In this document: in pieces, positions 27,401 through 38,803 of the stretch | How positions within the stretch are numbered: the first letter of the stretch is position 1 | How the letters are laid out: each line of letters starts with the position of its first letter | Origin: Cryptomeria japonica | Taxonomy: Eukaryota > Streptophyta > Pinopsida > Cupressales > Cupressaceae | Length of the DNA stretch: 60,000 nt | Direction: 5' to 3' | Assembly: GCF_030272615.1 (NCBI RefSeq) | Contig: NC_081409.1 | Location: 475,873,573-475,933,572, forward strand | Position numbers and translations under genes: made by a program | The notes under the pieces: generated by a model | Seen by the model: only the letters and a program-made list of their open reading frames with translations | Databases searched by the model: none | Told to the model about the DNA's origin: nothing

Positions 27401-27990
27401 CAAGAGAGAAGGATTTTGATACTTGGTTGAAACTTGAAGATTTTGACTTAAATGTTCTTGTAGATAATGGAGTTATTTCTTCTCAAGATATGTATGTTGA
27501 ACAACATGAAGCATTGAAGCATCAAATGAATACTCTAGAGCGGCTTATCAAGGACATGAGAAAGGCTCAAAAGGAGTTTATGGATAAAAGGAAAGAAATC
27601 GTGGATAAAGTATCAGAAAATCCCTGCACTTTGTTAGATGAAAATAAAAAAGCTCTTGATGTGGATGTGATCATCAAATATTTTAGTTTGTTGCTAACTA
27701 CTGAAATTAAGAAAGAGGACTTCTCTTTGTCCTCTATTGACAAATTGGTAGATCTTCAATTCATTCTGGATTTTCTGGATTCTCTCTTAAAGAAACATAA
27801 GAAGTGTTGCATTGATTTGGGAGATTCTATTACATGGGTCAATATCATCACTATTAATACTCAAGGACCCGATGATGCCCAAATGAAAATTGCTCTACAA
27901 ATGATTGAAGAAAACTAGAAACAAGACCAGTTTGAAGAATTCTAGAAACAAGACCAGTGTGAAGATGAGGAAATATACTTAGATTATTTT
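24430..27990 (+). pseudogene. Long degenerate ORF, unknown function
   Basis: A once-long + strand frame is broken by stops and at least one frameshift. Readable parts include 24700-25180 (HFDHVSRSVKDASMEKSL, then RLPTSDTYYEWMYQYIH), 25282-25977 (GCMFLQFPTFTYLTVGCF, then VHVHRIEYIWIDYSIDHD and an acidic stretch), 25949-26330, 26803-27144 and 27349-27918. The frame shifts by one near an A7 run at about 25957-25963, again after about 26340. The last part is lysine- and glutamate-rich and probably coiled coil; the 26160-26800 part is rich in Ser, Thr and Pro. I recognise no retrotransposon, transposase or enzyme domain. It follows the palindrome array by about 40 bp and precedes the promoter-like tandem repeat. 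It could be an accessory ORF of an old LTR element or a decayed host gene. Confidence 0.55.
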
Positions 27991-28049
27991 ATGTTTTCTT
28001 AGTGTATTTTTGTAATAAGGTATCGATATCTCAGGTGCCATTCCATATA

Positions 28050-28290
28050 TGCACATGTCCTAAGTCAAATAGGTTTCTAATTTTGAATTAGTCAAAATAA
28101 GTTGCAACTTCTCCCTATTTTGGTGCATTGTCCCTCTTCTATATATACAAGGGATCTTTTTGTAATGGATAGGACTGCACGTGTCCTAAGTCAAATAGGT
28201 TTTTGACACAATCAAAATTAGTTGCAACTTCTCCCTATTTTTGTGCATTGTCCCTCTTCTATATATACAAGGGATATTTTTGTAATGGAT
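28050..28290 (+). repeat. Tandem ~127-bp duplication with TATA-like motif
   Basis: Two copies (about 28050-28170 and 28177-28290) share cctaagtcaaatagg, gttgcaacttctccctat, gtgcattgtccctcttct, TATATATACAAGGG and tttttgtaatgga. The TATATATA sits in the same place in both, as in a duplicated promoter. It lies after the degenerate ORF and 150 bp before the chromovirus. It may be LTR or promoter sequence of the unit carrying that ORF; this is inference. Confidence 0.65.
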
Positions 28291-28437
28291 ATCTTTTGGA
28301 TAATGCATCGAAACTCTACAGGATTGAAAAACAATCTAAGACTTTAAGCTTGTAGTGTATTCAAGAAGTTTAATTAAAGAAGAAAAATAAGTTGCATCCA
28401 ATCTTTGTCTTGGGAGTCATTTATTGTGTGAGGGAAT

Positions 28438-31400
28438 TGTGACAACCCACCATAATTAATTCAACAAAATTGAGTATTCCCTTTTTTTTGTGTGTGTTTA
28501 ATTTAATCATTATGTTTTATTCAATTGCATACTCTAGGCATCCATCCATTAGGATTAGGCATTCATCCATCCAGGATGAGCATCTAACCATACGGGTTAG
28601 GCAATTGTCCATACGGGACATAAGATTTCATCTATACAATATAGGATAGGCATCTACCCATATGGGGTAGGCATATATCCAAACGGGATAGGAGATGCTC
28701 CGGCCAGAGACTTAGACTCATCGGGACCATTCGGGTCCTGAGTCACTCACTAAGTACTACACTCTTTTAACAGAAGTGCACTGAGGTTGCCGTCCTTAGG
28801 AGTAATTAATAACATAATACAAGCTTGAATTCCGCCTCAAAATTTGGCATAAAGCCTTGGGAAGTCAAGCGAATCCATACGAGATCCCTTCCGAGTATGC
28901 ATTGAATTACTTTTTTTCCAATATAATTATCTTATCTTTCAAAATAGGATTCTTACTCAACCTTTCTATACCAAGCCTAGACCCCACCCACGAACGCCTG
29001 AGTACGAGGGGCAACTCCATCCCAAGACTGCCTACATACCCGCTTCGACACGGGATCAAGGCGTAAATTATGTAGTTCTATTTTCTATTCTATGGTTTGA
29101 TGTAAACTGATTTGTGGGTACGCAACCCTTTCTAGGGTCAATGTCCCAAACAGTTTCTTTGCAGTTGCTACCCACGATGGTAGCACTTAAACAAAGGCTC
29201 AAGATGGCCTATTGCTTGTGGCCTAACAACTACATCCTAACACCTATCATGAGCGTCACCCTTGGCCAAATTGCTAATCGACAACAATATCTCTTCGAAA
29301 ATTAATCCCATATAAACATTTCACTCATCATCCCTATAGGGGTTTACTATAGTTTAACTCAGCGGATGAAAGTTTTTTTTAAAGTTATCTTATTAAATTA
29401 TCGATCCAAGGGGGATTACCCACCCCTTGGATTTTATCTTCCAAGTGACCCTTATTACTCCTCGACGATTTATAGGGACGATGCCACAGATGTCGTTGAT
29501 GTAGCTTTATTAGGCACTAAGTGCAGTAGTTCAACACGACGACATTACCCGTAAGCGTGACCTAGAGGCACTGTATATACCAAACGCTACTTGGTTTTGG
29601 TTTTCCAACTTCCTTTATTTAATTTTTCTTCTAACCTATGATAACATCATGGTTGGAAAATAATTATAAATTGAATGAGTATATTTAGACATTGCAAGCT
29701 CAATTAATTGAAAAAACTACTTAATGAATGACAGGAAATAAAAACCATAACTAGAATTATTTATTATTCAAAACTTGAATATAACTTGCATAATAATGGT
29801 AGCTAGGTAACTTGCACACTAACAATTTGACGTATAATTTGCATGAAGGAGGGAACACCAATAATTGAATTCAATGTAAAGACATTTGCATGAAGCGAAG
29901 GTAAGGTAAATTACATGCGAGAATATTGCTATAAAACCACTAATCCCAACATAGAATTTGGCTTCAAGTCATTTAATTTCTAAGTGGATCTAAAAAAAAA
30001 GATCTAAGTTTCATTTAATATAAATTGGTTAAACTAGATTATAAAATCTAAAATTTACCTAAGTTTTAAAAATGAAATTTATTAACTAAAATTTATATAT
30101 AAATGCATAGAAGAAGGAATTTAAATAAACTTAAATTTTAAACATACAAAAAAAAGGATTTCTTTTTTTTTTTTTTTAGAGAAGAAAAAAAATAAAAAAA
30201 TAAAATAACATTACATTGCCATCGTAGTGTTTGGCACTAATATGGGTGAATGGGAGTGGGACCCCACGGGTCCCCTCCACTACCCTACGGCCACTACCAC
30301 AACAGTGACCACAGGCTAGTGGGGGGGGGGGGGGGGGGTTTACCGTTACGGTACCACTCCCTGCGGAGCAATAACTCCTACCTACGAGCCAGTACGCATT
30401 GTATCGTGCGGACAAAACACTTTGCATAAACGTTTAAATTAATCACTTCGTATAATATATATATTTATCAATCCAGAATATTAATTTGAATAAAAAGGAA
30501 ATACATAAATAGGTATGTATTCATAAGAAAGTATTAATTCAAGGGAGAAGATCATTTTAATCCCAGGGACGAAATATAATAGAGAAATAAGATAACCAGA
30601 GAAGGATTATTTATTCTTTCACAGAGAGATTTGTTCTTTACATAGGGAGATTTATTCACAGAGAAGGGAGATTAATTTATTCATACACACAGAGAGATTT
30701 ATTCACAGAGAAAGAAATATTAATTTATTCACAGAGAATTTATATAACCAGATAATGAAATCAAATGAGATTATCACAGAGGAAATAATCACAGTGAAAA
30801 TCTATCCTTTCATTTCAACTAATTTTTACAGAGAAATATTCACAGCGAGATCTATGAGATTCAGATTTTTTAATCAAAAAATCAGAGAGATGAATTAGAG
30901 GGAGAAAATCTAGTTCTTCAAGAAGAAACTGAAATAAAATGATCTAATCTAATTTTTTTTCAACAAGAAACTGAAATAAATCGATCTAAACTAATTCTTC
31001 AACAAGAATTGAAATAGATTGATCAATCTAATTCTTCAACAAGAAACTGAAATAAATAGATCTAATCTAATTCTTCAACAAGAACTGAAATAAATTGATC
31101 AAATCTAATTCTTCAACAAGAAACTAAAATAAATTGATCAAATCTAATTCTTCAACAAAAAACTGAATAAATTGATCTAATCTAATTCGCGGCAAGAATA
31201 AGATGCATGATTCAAAATAAAATAAACTAAATAAGAAGAACCTGGATACTTGCAATTGATGTAGAATCCCCTATGAATCCTTCAATTAGCCTCCCTTGAT
31301 CCTTCAAACTTGAAAGAAATCCTCCAAAGCAATCTTAGCTATTTTCAAAAGAATGAAATATGACTACAAAAATAATTTCTTGAGAGAAGAATTTCTCTAT

Positions 31401-31786
31401 GGACTAACCAACTCCTATCTTTGAAAACTTGCATATAATTTATAGGAAAAATCCCTCTATTCCACTATTTATAATTTTAATTAAAAAGAGAGATTCTTTC
31501 CCAATTTTGGATTTCATGCAAATTGATTAGACTTAGTGGGAGGAGTTACATGCAAGGTGGTGGAGAATCCTCTAGAAGCTTCTTATTCTTCCTACAACAT
31601 GTGCCATAATTGGATGAGGAAAACTAAATAAATAATTAAGAAAAATGTATATTTTCCATGTGTGTGTGTGTGTTTTATTATTTTATCCCTTTATAATATT
31701 CATTCATTCATTTAAATAGTTTATCAAAAAAAAATATAATAGAGTTTGTATTTTAAACCCAAAGGTGATAAGGGAGGGTTGTGACA
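28438..31786 (-). repeat. 3' LTR of the chromovirus, 3349 bp
   Basis: Reads TGTCACAACCCTCCC at 31786 to ...GGGTTGTCACA at 28438 on the - strand. TATAAATAG on the - strand (31465-31475) lies about 315 bp from the LTR start, which predicts a short U3 and about 3 kb of R plus U5. It holds the mini-hairpin array (28538-28735), a GC-rich patch with an 18-bp G run (30320-30338), repeats of CACAGAGA-type (30600-30870) and a tandem array of about 40-bp units containing TTCTTCAACAAGAAACTG (30915-31190). Confidence 0.93.
28538..28735. repeat. Mini-hairpin array in 3' LTR
   Basis: About seven hairpin units with GGCATC-type linkers, for example CTAACC-ATAC-GGGTTAG, TGTCC-ATAC-GGGACA, CTACCC-ATAT-GGGGTAG and TATCC-AAAC-GGGATA, then GGACC-ATTC-GGGTCC. 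It is homologous to the array in solo LTR B but with several stems changed on both sides. Confidence 0.85.
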
Positions 31787-31799
31787 TCCTCCCCCACTT
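31787..31799 (-). other. Polypurine tract of the chromovirus
   Basis: On the - strand AAGTGGGGGAGGA lies directly before the TGTCACAAC start of the 3' LTR, the expected position for the plus-strand primer. Confidence 0.9.
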
Positions 31800-32518
31800 A
31801 ATTTGTGCATCGTCCCGATGCACTTATTGAATGCATCAAAAAGAGTCTATAGTTCATGATTAAAACAAAAAAGGAAACAACTGCCGCATCTCCTTAGTAT
31901 CTTCCCACGTGGCATTCTTTTCATCATACTGGTCCCATTGTACTTTGCACTGATCAACCTCTCTGTTGCGCGACTGGCACTGGTGCCTCTCCAAGATTCT
32001 GAATGGCTCTATCATTATTCCTCCCATTTCTTGGACCTGTAAAGCATCCCAATTCAAAATGTGTTTCTCATCAGGTACATACTTTTTAAGAAGAGATACA
32101 TGGAAGACATCATGGATTCGGCTCAATTGGGGAGGTAAGGCCAACTGGTATGCAACTGGATTAATCCTTCCCAATATTTGAAAAGGTCCAACATAACGAG
32201 GTGCAAGCTTAGTCTTCTTCCCAAATCTTATGGAACTCTTGTGTGGCCTAACCCTTAGGAAGACTTTCTCTCCTACCTCAAACTCCCTTGGTGTTCTGTT
32301 TTTGTCTGCATAACTTTTCTGCCTATCTGAGACTTCCTTCGATCTTTGCCTAATTTGCTTAGTTTTCCTCTCCATCTCTTTCAACATATCTGGTCCAATA
32401 ATCACTCTATCTTCAAGACTATCCCAACTCAAAGGTGTTCGACATGGTCTACCATACAATGCTTCGAAGGGTGCCATTCCCAAAGATGTTTGATATGTAT
32501 TATTGTAAGCAAATTCTA

Positions 32519-32728
32519 CTAGAGGTAGATATTCTTCCCATTTCCTCTGTTAGTCCATGCAATACATGTAAAGTAGGTCTTCCATAATTTGATTTGTCCT
32601 TTCTGTCTGACCGTCGGTTTCAGCTAGAGGTAGATATTCTTCCCATTTCCTCTGTTGGTCCATGCAATTCATGCGAAGTAGGTCTTCCATAATTTGATTT
32701 GTCCTTTCTGTCTGACTGTCGGTTTCAG
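32519..32728 (-). repeat. In-frame tandem duplication inside integrase, 2 x 105 bp
   Basis: 32519-32623 and 32624-32728 are two copies with about five differences. The unit is 35 codons and contains the QTERTNQIMEDLL stretch, including the third catalytic acidic residue (E). The frame is kept, but one copy carries a TAA where the other has CAA. It adds 35 residues within the catalytic core. Confidence 0.92.
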
Positions 32729-35700
32729 GATGGTATGCTGTGCTAAAATTTAGTTGAGTTCCTAGAGCCAATTGAAGAGTGGTCCAAAACCTTGAAGTAA
32801 ATCTAGCATCTCTATCTGATATGATTTTCTCTGGTATTCCATGCAACCTAAATATTTCCTTAACAAAGTGCCTAGCCAAGGGAGGTGCATCATCCATCAG
32901 ATTCCCTGGTATAAAGTGTGCCACCTTAGTGAGTTTGTCAATTACCACCATTATTGCATCATGCCTAGAAGGTGGCATGGGCAACCCTTGCACAAAATCC
33001 ATGCTAATAACTTGCCACTTGTGTTGAGGTACATCGTGCAATTGTAACAATCCAGCTGGATGTCTATGTTCTGCCTTTACTCTTTGACACTCCAAACATT
33101 TAGCCACATACTTGACAATGTCATTCTTCATCCCTTGCCAAAAGTATAACTTCTTTAGATCTGCATAAAGTTTGTTAACTCCTGGGTGTCCTGAATAAGG
33201 GGCATAGTGAGCCTCTGACAAGGCTACTTCCCTTAAGTTTCCTGAATTAGGAATATAGATTCTATTATTGTATTTGAACAACCCATCTTCGTCTAATGTA
33301 TACCCTTCAATCTTAGGATCGGTTGGATCGTATTCTAAAGTCAATTTGACTTGTTCATACCATGGGTCATGTCCTTGTTCCTCCATTACCTGCCCTTTGA
33401 AAGAAGTTTTGAATGTTGCTATAGTCATCAAGTGTCTCCTCCTACTTAAGGCATCTGCCACCCTATTTTCCTTCCCCTTAATATATTCAATTTCAAAATC
33501 ATATTCACTTAGAAACTCTAACCACCTTCTTTGTCTGGCATTTAAGTGGGGCTGGGTAAAGATGTACTTTAGTCCTTGGTTATCTGACTTCAATTCAAAG
33601 GGCTTCCCTAGCAAGAAGTGTTTCTATTTTTGTAGGGCATGCACAATCGTTGCCAACTCTAAGTCATGGGGTGCATAATTGACATCATGAGTCTTTAGCT
33701 TTCTAGATTCGTAAGCTACTACCCCTTCATCTTGGACAAGTACTCCTCCTAAACCTTCAATAGAAGCATCAGTTACGACTGTGAAGTGTCCATTCAGATC
33801 TGGTACCTTTGGAATGGGTGCTGAAGTTAGTTTCCCCTTCAAAATTTGGAATGCCTTATCACTTTGTTCTGTCCACACAAACCTTTTACCCTTCCTTTGC
33901 AATGAGGTGATGGGGTTTTCTATCTTAGAGAATCCTTCCACAAACCTCCTATAGTAACCTGCTAGCCCCATAAAGCTTCTTCCCTCTGAAACATTTTTAG
34001 GGATTGGCCATTCTACTATTGCCTTTATTTTATCTGGATCAACTGCTATTCCTTCCCTTGATATTATATGCCCAAGGTAGTGAATATTTTCCTCGAAGAA
34101 GGTGCATTTTGACAATTTCCCATATAACTTATGTTCTCTCAACCTTTGCAAAACAAGTAGGTGCACTAAATGTTCCTCCTCATTCCTAGAGTAAATCAAT
34201 ATGTCATCCAGAAATACCAAAATGAATTTATCCAGGTAGTCATGGAGTACACTATTCATTAGGTTCATAAATGTAGCTGGGGCGTTGGTTACACCAAAAT
34301 GAACTACTGTGAATTCATAATGCCCATATCTAGTCCTGAAAGCTATTTTTAGAATGTCTTCCTCCTTAATTCTGAGTTGATGGTACCTTGATTGGAGGTC
34401 TATCTTTGAGAAAACTACTGCTCCTTTCATTTGGTCAAAAAGATCCTCTATGCGAGGTAAGGGATACGTATTCTTTATTGTGACCTTGTTCAACATCCTA
34501 TAGTCGATGCATAGCCTTAAGGTTCCATCCTTCTTCTTAGCAAATAAGACTGGCGCTCCCCATGGTGATACACTTGGCCTTGTTAATCCCTTAGCTAAGA
34601 GTTCCTCTAGTTGCATTTTGAGCTCTTGTAATTCAGTTGTGTTCATTCGGTAAGGTGCCCTTGATACTGGTTCAGCTCCTGGGAGTACTTCGATAGAAAA
34701 GTCAAACTTCCTTTTAGGGGGTAAGCCGAGTAATTCTTCTGGAAAAACATCCTTGAATTCCTTTAAGAAGGGGGTATTTTCAAAGGTGGGTGTATTTTCC
34801 TCTTTTCCTTCATCAATTTCAACCATATAGATTAAGCCTCCTCTTCTCCTTTCCTTCTTTAATTGCATGGCTGAGATGGTTTCTATATTAATGGGTTTAA
34901 ACTTTCCTTGGATTTTGACTCTTTCCCCCCCATCATCCAAACATTCAACAACTTTGCTATAGAAATCTACATTAGCTTGATGGTTTGTTAACCAACTCAT
35001 TCCAATAATTATATCATATAATCCTAAGGGTGCCACATAGAGATCTACCCTTGTTTCAAACTCAGGAAATTGTACCCTTTCCCTCGGCAAACACTTAGTT
35101 ACTTCCCTAGTTGCCTTATCCCCATATTGAACTGTCCATGATGACTCCATTTGATTAACTTTTAATGCATATTTGCTTACTAATTCAGGTGAGATGAAAC
35201 ATTCAAATGATCCAGTGTCAATTAGAATTGATATTGGTTGTTCAAATAGTGTACCTGTAGTTTCCACGGGAACATTCTGGTATCTTCCTCTTCAGTTCCT
35301 AGCCACTGCATGAATCCTTTGTTAGGGCCCTTGTTGGGGTTGATTGTCCCTAATTTGTCCTTGCATCCTGGGGCACTCTCTAGCAAAATGGTTTCCCCCA
35401 CACATGAAGCATCCACCTGGAGGACCCCTCCTACCTTGATTTCTAGGGGGACCATTCCTTGTTTCATTGACCCTGGGTGGATAAGTTACCCTGTTCTGTT
35501 GGTCATTCCTATTGTAGTTGCCTCTATTATTATTGCCCCTATTGTTATTATTATTTCCATTTCTCTGATATTGATTAGGAGGTGGCCTTCTTTCGGAAGA
35601 ATTATTCCTTTGACCCTTGTTGAAATTAGTGTTCCCATTGAATTCCTGCTTCCTTTTAAATGAGTGGTTCCCATTATAGTTGCGCCCTGCTAGTGTTTGA

Positions 35701-36540
35701 ATCTTCCTCTCTTGCCTTAGGGACTTTTCAAGTACTTCATTCATGTTTCTGGGTCCATGCATGTCAACCTTTGCCCCTATGTTGGTATTTTGCCCCAAAA
35801 TGAACTTCCTTGCTTGACCTTCTTCATCTTTCTGGTACATAGGTACATATTTAAGCAACTTGGTGAACTTATCCCAATATTATTGAATAGATAGGGACCC
35901 TTGACGTAGATTATGGAATTCTATCACCTTCTCATCAAAGAACAATTGAGGGAGCCACCTATCTCAGAAGTGGTGAACAAATTGATCCCATGTGACCGTA
36001 TCCCTGCTATACCCATTATGTTCCTTGGTGTTGGTCCACCAACTGGCTACCTCCCCTGTGAGTTGATAGGAACCCCATAAGGCCTTGGTTGTTTCGCTAA
36101 AATCTCTTAGCTCAAAATAATTTTCCATCTCATTTAGCCAATTCTCAGCCCCTTCACCAATTTGCCTCCCATCGAACTTAGGAGGGGTGATTTTCTTTAA
36201 GTCCTTGGAGAGTTCCAATATGTTATTTTCCTTTCTATTACCCACCATATTCCCTTGATTGCTACCAGGGTTTCCATTTTTGGTACCACTTCTATTTTCA
36301 AAGTCATTCTACCTTTCCCTAAGGTCCTGCATTGATTGTTCCAGGAAGTTGATTTTATCTCTTTGTTCGGTTAGAAGGTCGATTATAGCTTGGACCCCAT
36401 CTTCGTTATTTCTTGGATTGTGTTGATCCTCTTCATGGTCTTCCTCATGGTTTTCTTCATGGTTTTCCTCATGGTTTTCCTCATGGATTTCCTCATGGTT
36501 TTCTTCCCTTTGACTCCTAGTACGTCTTCCATTACCCCTT

Positions 36541-36593
36541 TCTCTTCCTCTTCCTCTTCCTCTTCCTCTTCCTCTTCCTCTTCCTCTTGCCAT
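36541..36593 (-). repeat. Microsatellite coding the Gag N-terminus
   Basis: A run of CTTCCT units on the + strand encodes an Arg-Gly repeat directly after the start codon of gag. Such runs change length easily. Confidence 0.85.
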
Positions 36594-36728
36594 TCTAGGT
36601 TTTTACCTGAAAGTTAAATTATGTAGTTAGTTCTTGATTTAGGATTTTAAAATTTAATTTCTACCATTGCAAAACATTCCCTTAGTTGAATAATTTGAAG
36701 TGAGCACAAGGCCTAGATTTAAACCTTT

Positions 36729-36740
36729 GCTCTGATACCA
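36729..36740 (-). other. Primer binding site (initiator Met tRNA type)
   Basis: On the - strand TGGTATCAGAGC lies 2 nt inside the 5' LTR. This is the usual plant site complementary to the 3' end of initiator methionine tRNA, which fixes the orientation of the element. Confidence 0.95.
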
Positions 36741-36837
36741 CATGTGACAACCCACCATAATTAATTCAACAAAATTGAGTATTCTTTTTTTTTTGTGTGT
36801 GTTTAATTTAATCATTATGTTTTATTCAATTGCATAC

Positions 36838-37045
36838 TCTGGGCATCCATCCATTAGGATTAGGCATTCATCCATCCGGGATGAGCATCTAACCATACGG
36901 GTTAGGCAATTGTCCATACGGGACATAAGATTTCATCTATCCAATACAGGATAGGCATCTACCCATACGGGGTAGGCATCTATCCAAACGGGATAGGAAA
37001 TGCTCCGGCCAGAGACTTAGACTCATTGGGACCATTCGGGTCCCG
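36838..37045. repeat. Mini-hairpin array in 5' LTR
   Basis: Counterpart of the array at 28538-28735. Small differences keep or improve pairing, for example CATCC-ATCC-GGGATG here against a weaker form in the other LTR. Confidence 0.85.
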
Positions 37046-38751
37046 AGTCACTCACTAAGTACTACACTCTTTTAACAGAAGTGCATTGAGGTCGCCGTCC
37101 TTAGGAGTAATTAATAACATAATACAAGCTTGAATTCCGCCTCAAAATTTGGCTTAAATCCTCGGGAAGTCAAGCGAATCCATACGAGATCCCTTCCAAG
37201 TATGCATTGAATTACTTTTTTTCCAATTTAATAATCTTATCTTTCAAAATAGGATTCTTACTCAACCTTTCTATACCAAGCCTAGACCCCACCCACGAAT
37301 GCCTGAGTACAAGGGGCAACTCCGTCCCAAGACTGACTACATACCCGCTTCGACACGGGATCAAGGCGTAAAGTATGTAGTTCTATTTTCTATTCTATGG
37401 TTTGATGTAAACTGATTTGTGGGTACGCAACCCTTTCTAGGGTCAATGTCCTTGACAGTTTCTCTACGGTTGCTACCCACGATGGTAGCACTTAAACAAA
37501 GGCTCAAGATGGCCTATTGCTTGTGGCCTAACAGCTACATCCTAACACCTATCATGAGAGTCACCCTTGGCCAAATTGCCAATCGACAACAATAGCTCTT
37601 CGAAAATTAATCCCATATAAACATTTCACTCATCATCCCTATAGGGGTTTACTATAGTTTAACTCAGCGGATGAAAGTTCATTTTAAAGTTATCTTATTA
37701 AATTATCGATCCAAGGGGGATTACCCGCCCCTTTGATTTTATCTTCCAAGCAACCCTTATTACTCCTTGACGATTTATAGGGACGATGCCACAAACGTCA
37801 TTGATGTAGCTTTATTAGGCGTTAAGTGCAGCAGTTCAACATGACAACATTACCCGTAAGCGTGACCCAGAGGCACCGTATATACTGAATGCTACTTGGT
37901 TTTGGTTTTCCAACTTCCTTTATTTAATTTTTCTTCTAACCTATGATAACATCATGGTTGGAAAATAATTATAAATTGAATGAGTATATTTAGACATTGC
38001 AAGCTCAATTAATTGAAATAACTACTTAATGAATGACATGAAATAAAAACCATAACTAGAGTTATTTATTATTCAAAACTTGAATATAACTTGCATAATA
38101 ATGGTAGTTAGGTAACTTGCATACTAACAATTTAACGTATAATTTGCATGAAGGAGGGAACACCAATAATTGAAATCAATGTAAAGACATTTGTATGAAG
38201 CAAAGGTAAGGTAAATTGCATGTGAGAATATTGCTATAAAACCACTAATCCCAACATAGAATTTGGCTTCAAGTCATTTAATTTCTAAGTGGATCTAAAA
38301 AAAAAGATCTAAGTTTCATTTAATATAAATTGGTTAAACTAGATTATAAAATCTAAAATTTACCTAAGTTTTAAAAAAGAAATTTATTAACTAAAATTTA
38401 TATATAAATGCATAGAAGAAGGAATTTAAATAAACTTAAATTTTAAACATACAAAAAATAGGATTTCCTTTTTTTTTTTTTTAGAGAAGAAAAATAAAAT
38501 AAAATAAAATAACATTACATTGCCATCGTAGTGTTTGGCATTAACATGGGTGAATGGGAGTGGGACCCCACGGGTCCCCTCCACTACCCTATGGCCACTA
38601 CAACAGCAATGATCGCAGGCTAGTGGTGGAGGGGGGGGGTACCGTTACGGTACCACTCCCTGTGGAGCAATAACTCCTACCTGCGAGCCAGTACGCATTG
38701 TATCATGTGGACAAAACACTTTGCATAAACGTTTAAATTAATCACTTTGTA

Positions 38752-38766
38752 TAATATATATATATA

Positions 38767-38801
<35 letters not shown>
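38752..38801. repeat. (TA)n microsatellite in 5' LTR
   Basis: An almost pure TA run; the other LTR has only a short TA stretch at the matching place. Confidence 0.95.

Positions 38802-38803
<2 letters not shown>

Larger units (their letters stand above)
31860..36593 (-). pseudogene. Gag-pol polyprotein of the chromovirus, seven in-frame stops
   Basis: One continuous frame of about 1578 codons without frameshift. From the start at 36593: an Arg-Gly repeat, then a His-Glu rich stretch; a retrotransposon gag core (about 36190-35830); a zinc knuckle CFMCGGNHFAREC (CX2CX3HX4C) near 35400; protease LIDTGS at about 35220; reverse transcriptase with FLDDILIYS at about 34210; RNase H with VTDAS (33770) and SDN (33585); integrase with H-H-C-C zinc site (CLECQ near 33095) and the D-D-E core; a GPF-type module and chromodomain-like tail (ILERH ... 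ATWED) ending at 31860. Stops: TAG 36309, TGA 35964, TAA 35880, TAA 35322, TGA 35292, TAG 33624, TAA 32550 (lowest coordinate of each). A 105-bp in-frame duplication affects integrase. The gag start lies about 130 nt after the primer site. Confidence 0.93.

Noticed and set aside
30176-30427. A frame with a proline run in the chromovirus LTR.
   Set aside because: It is caused by the G run in the LTR; the other LTR does not keep it.
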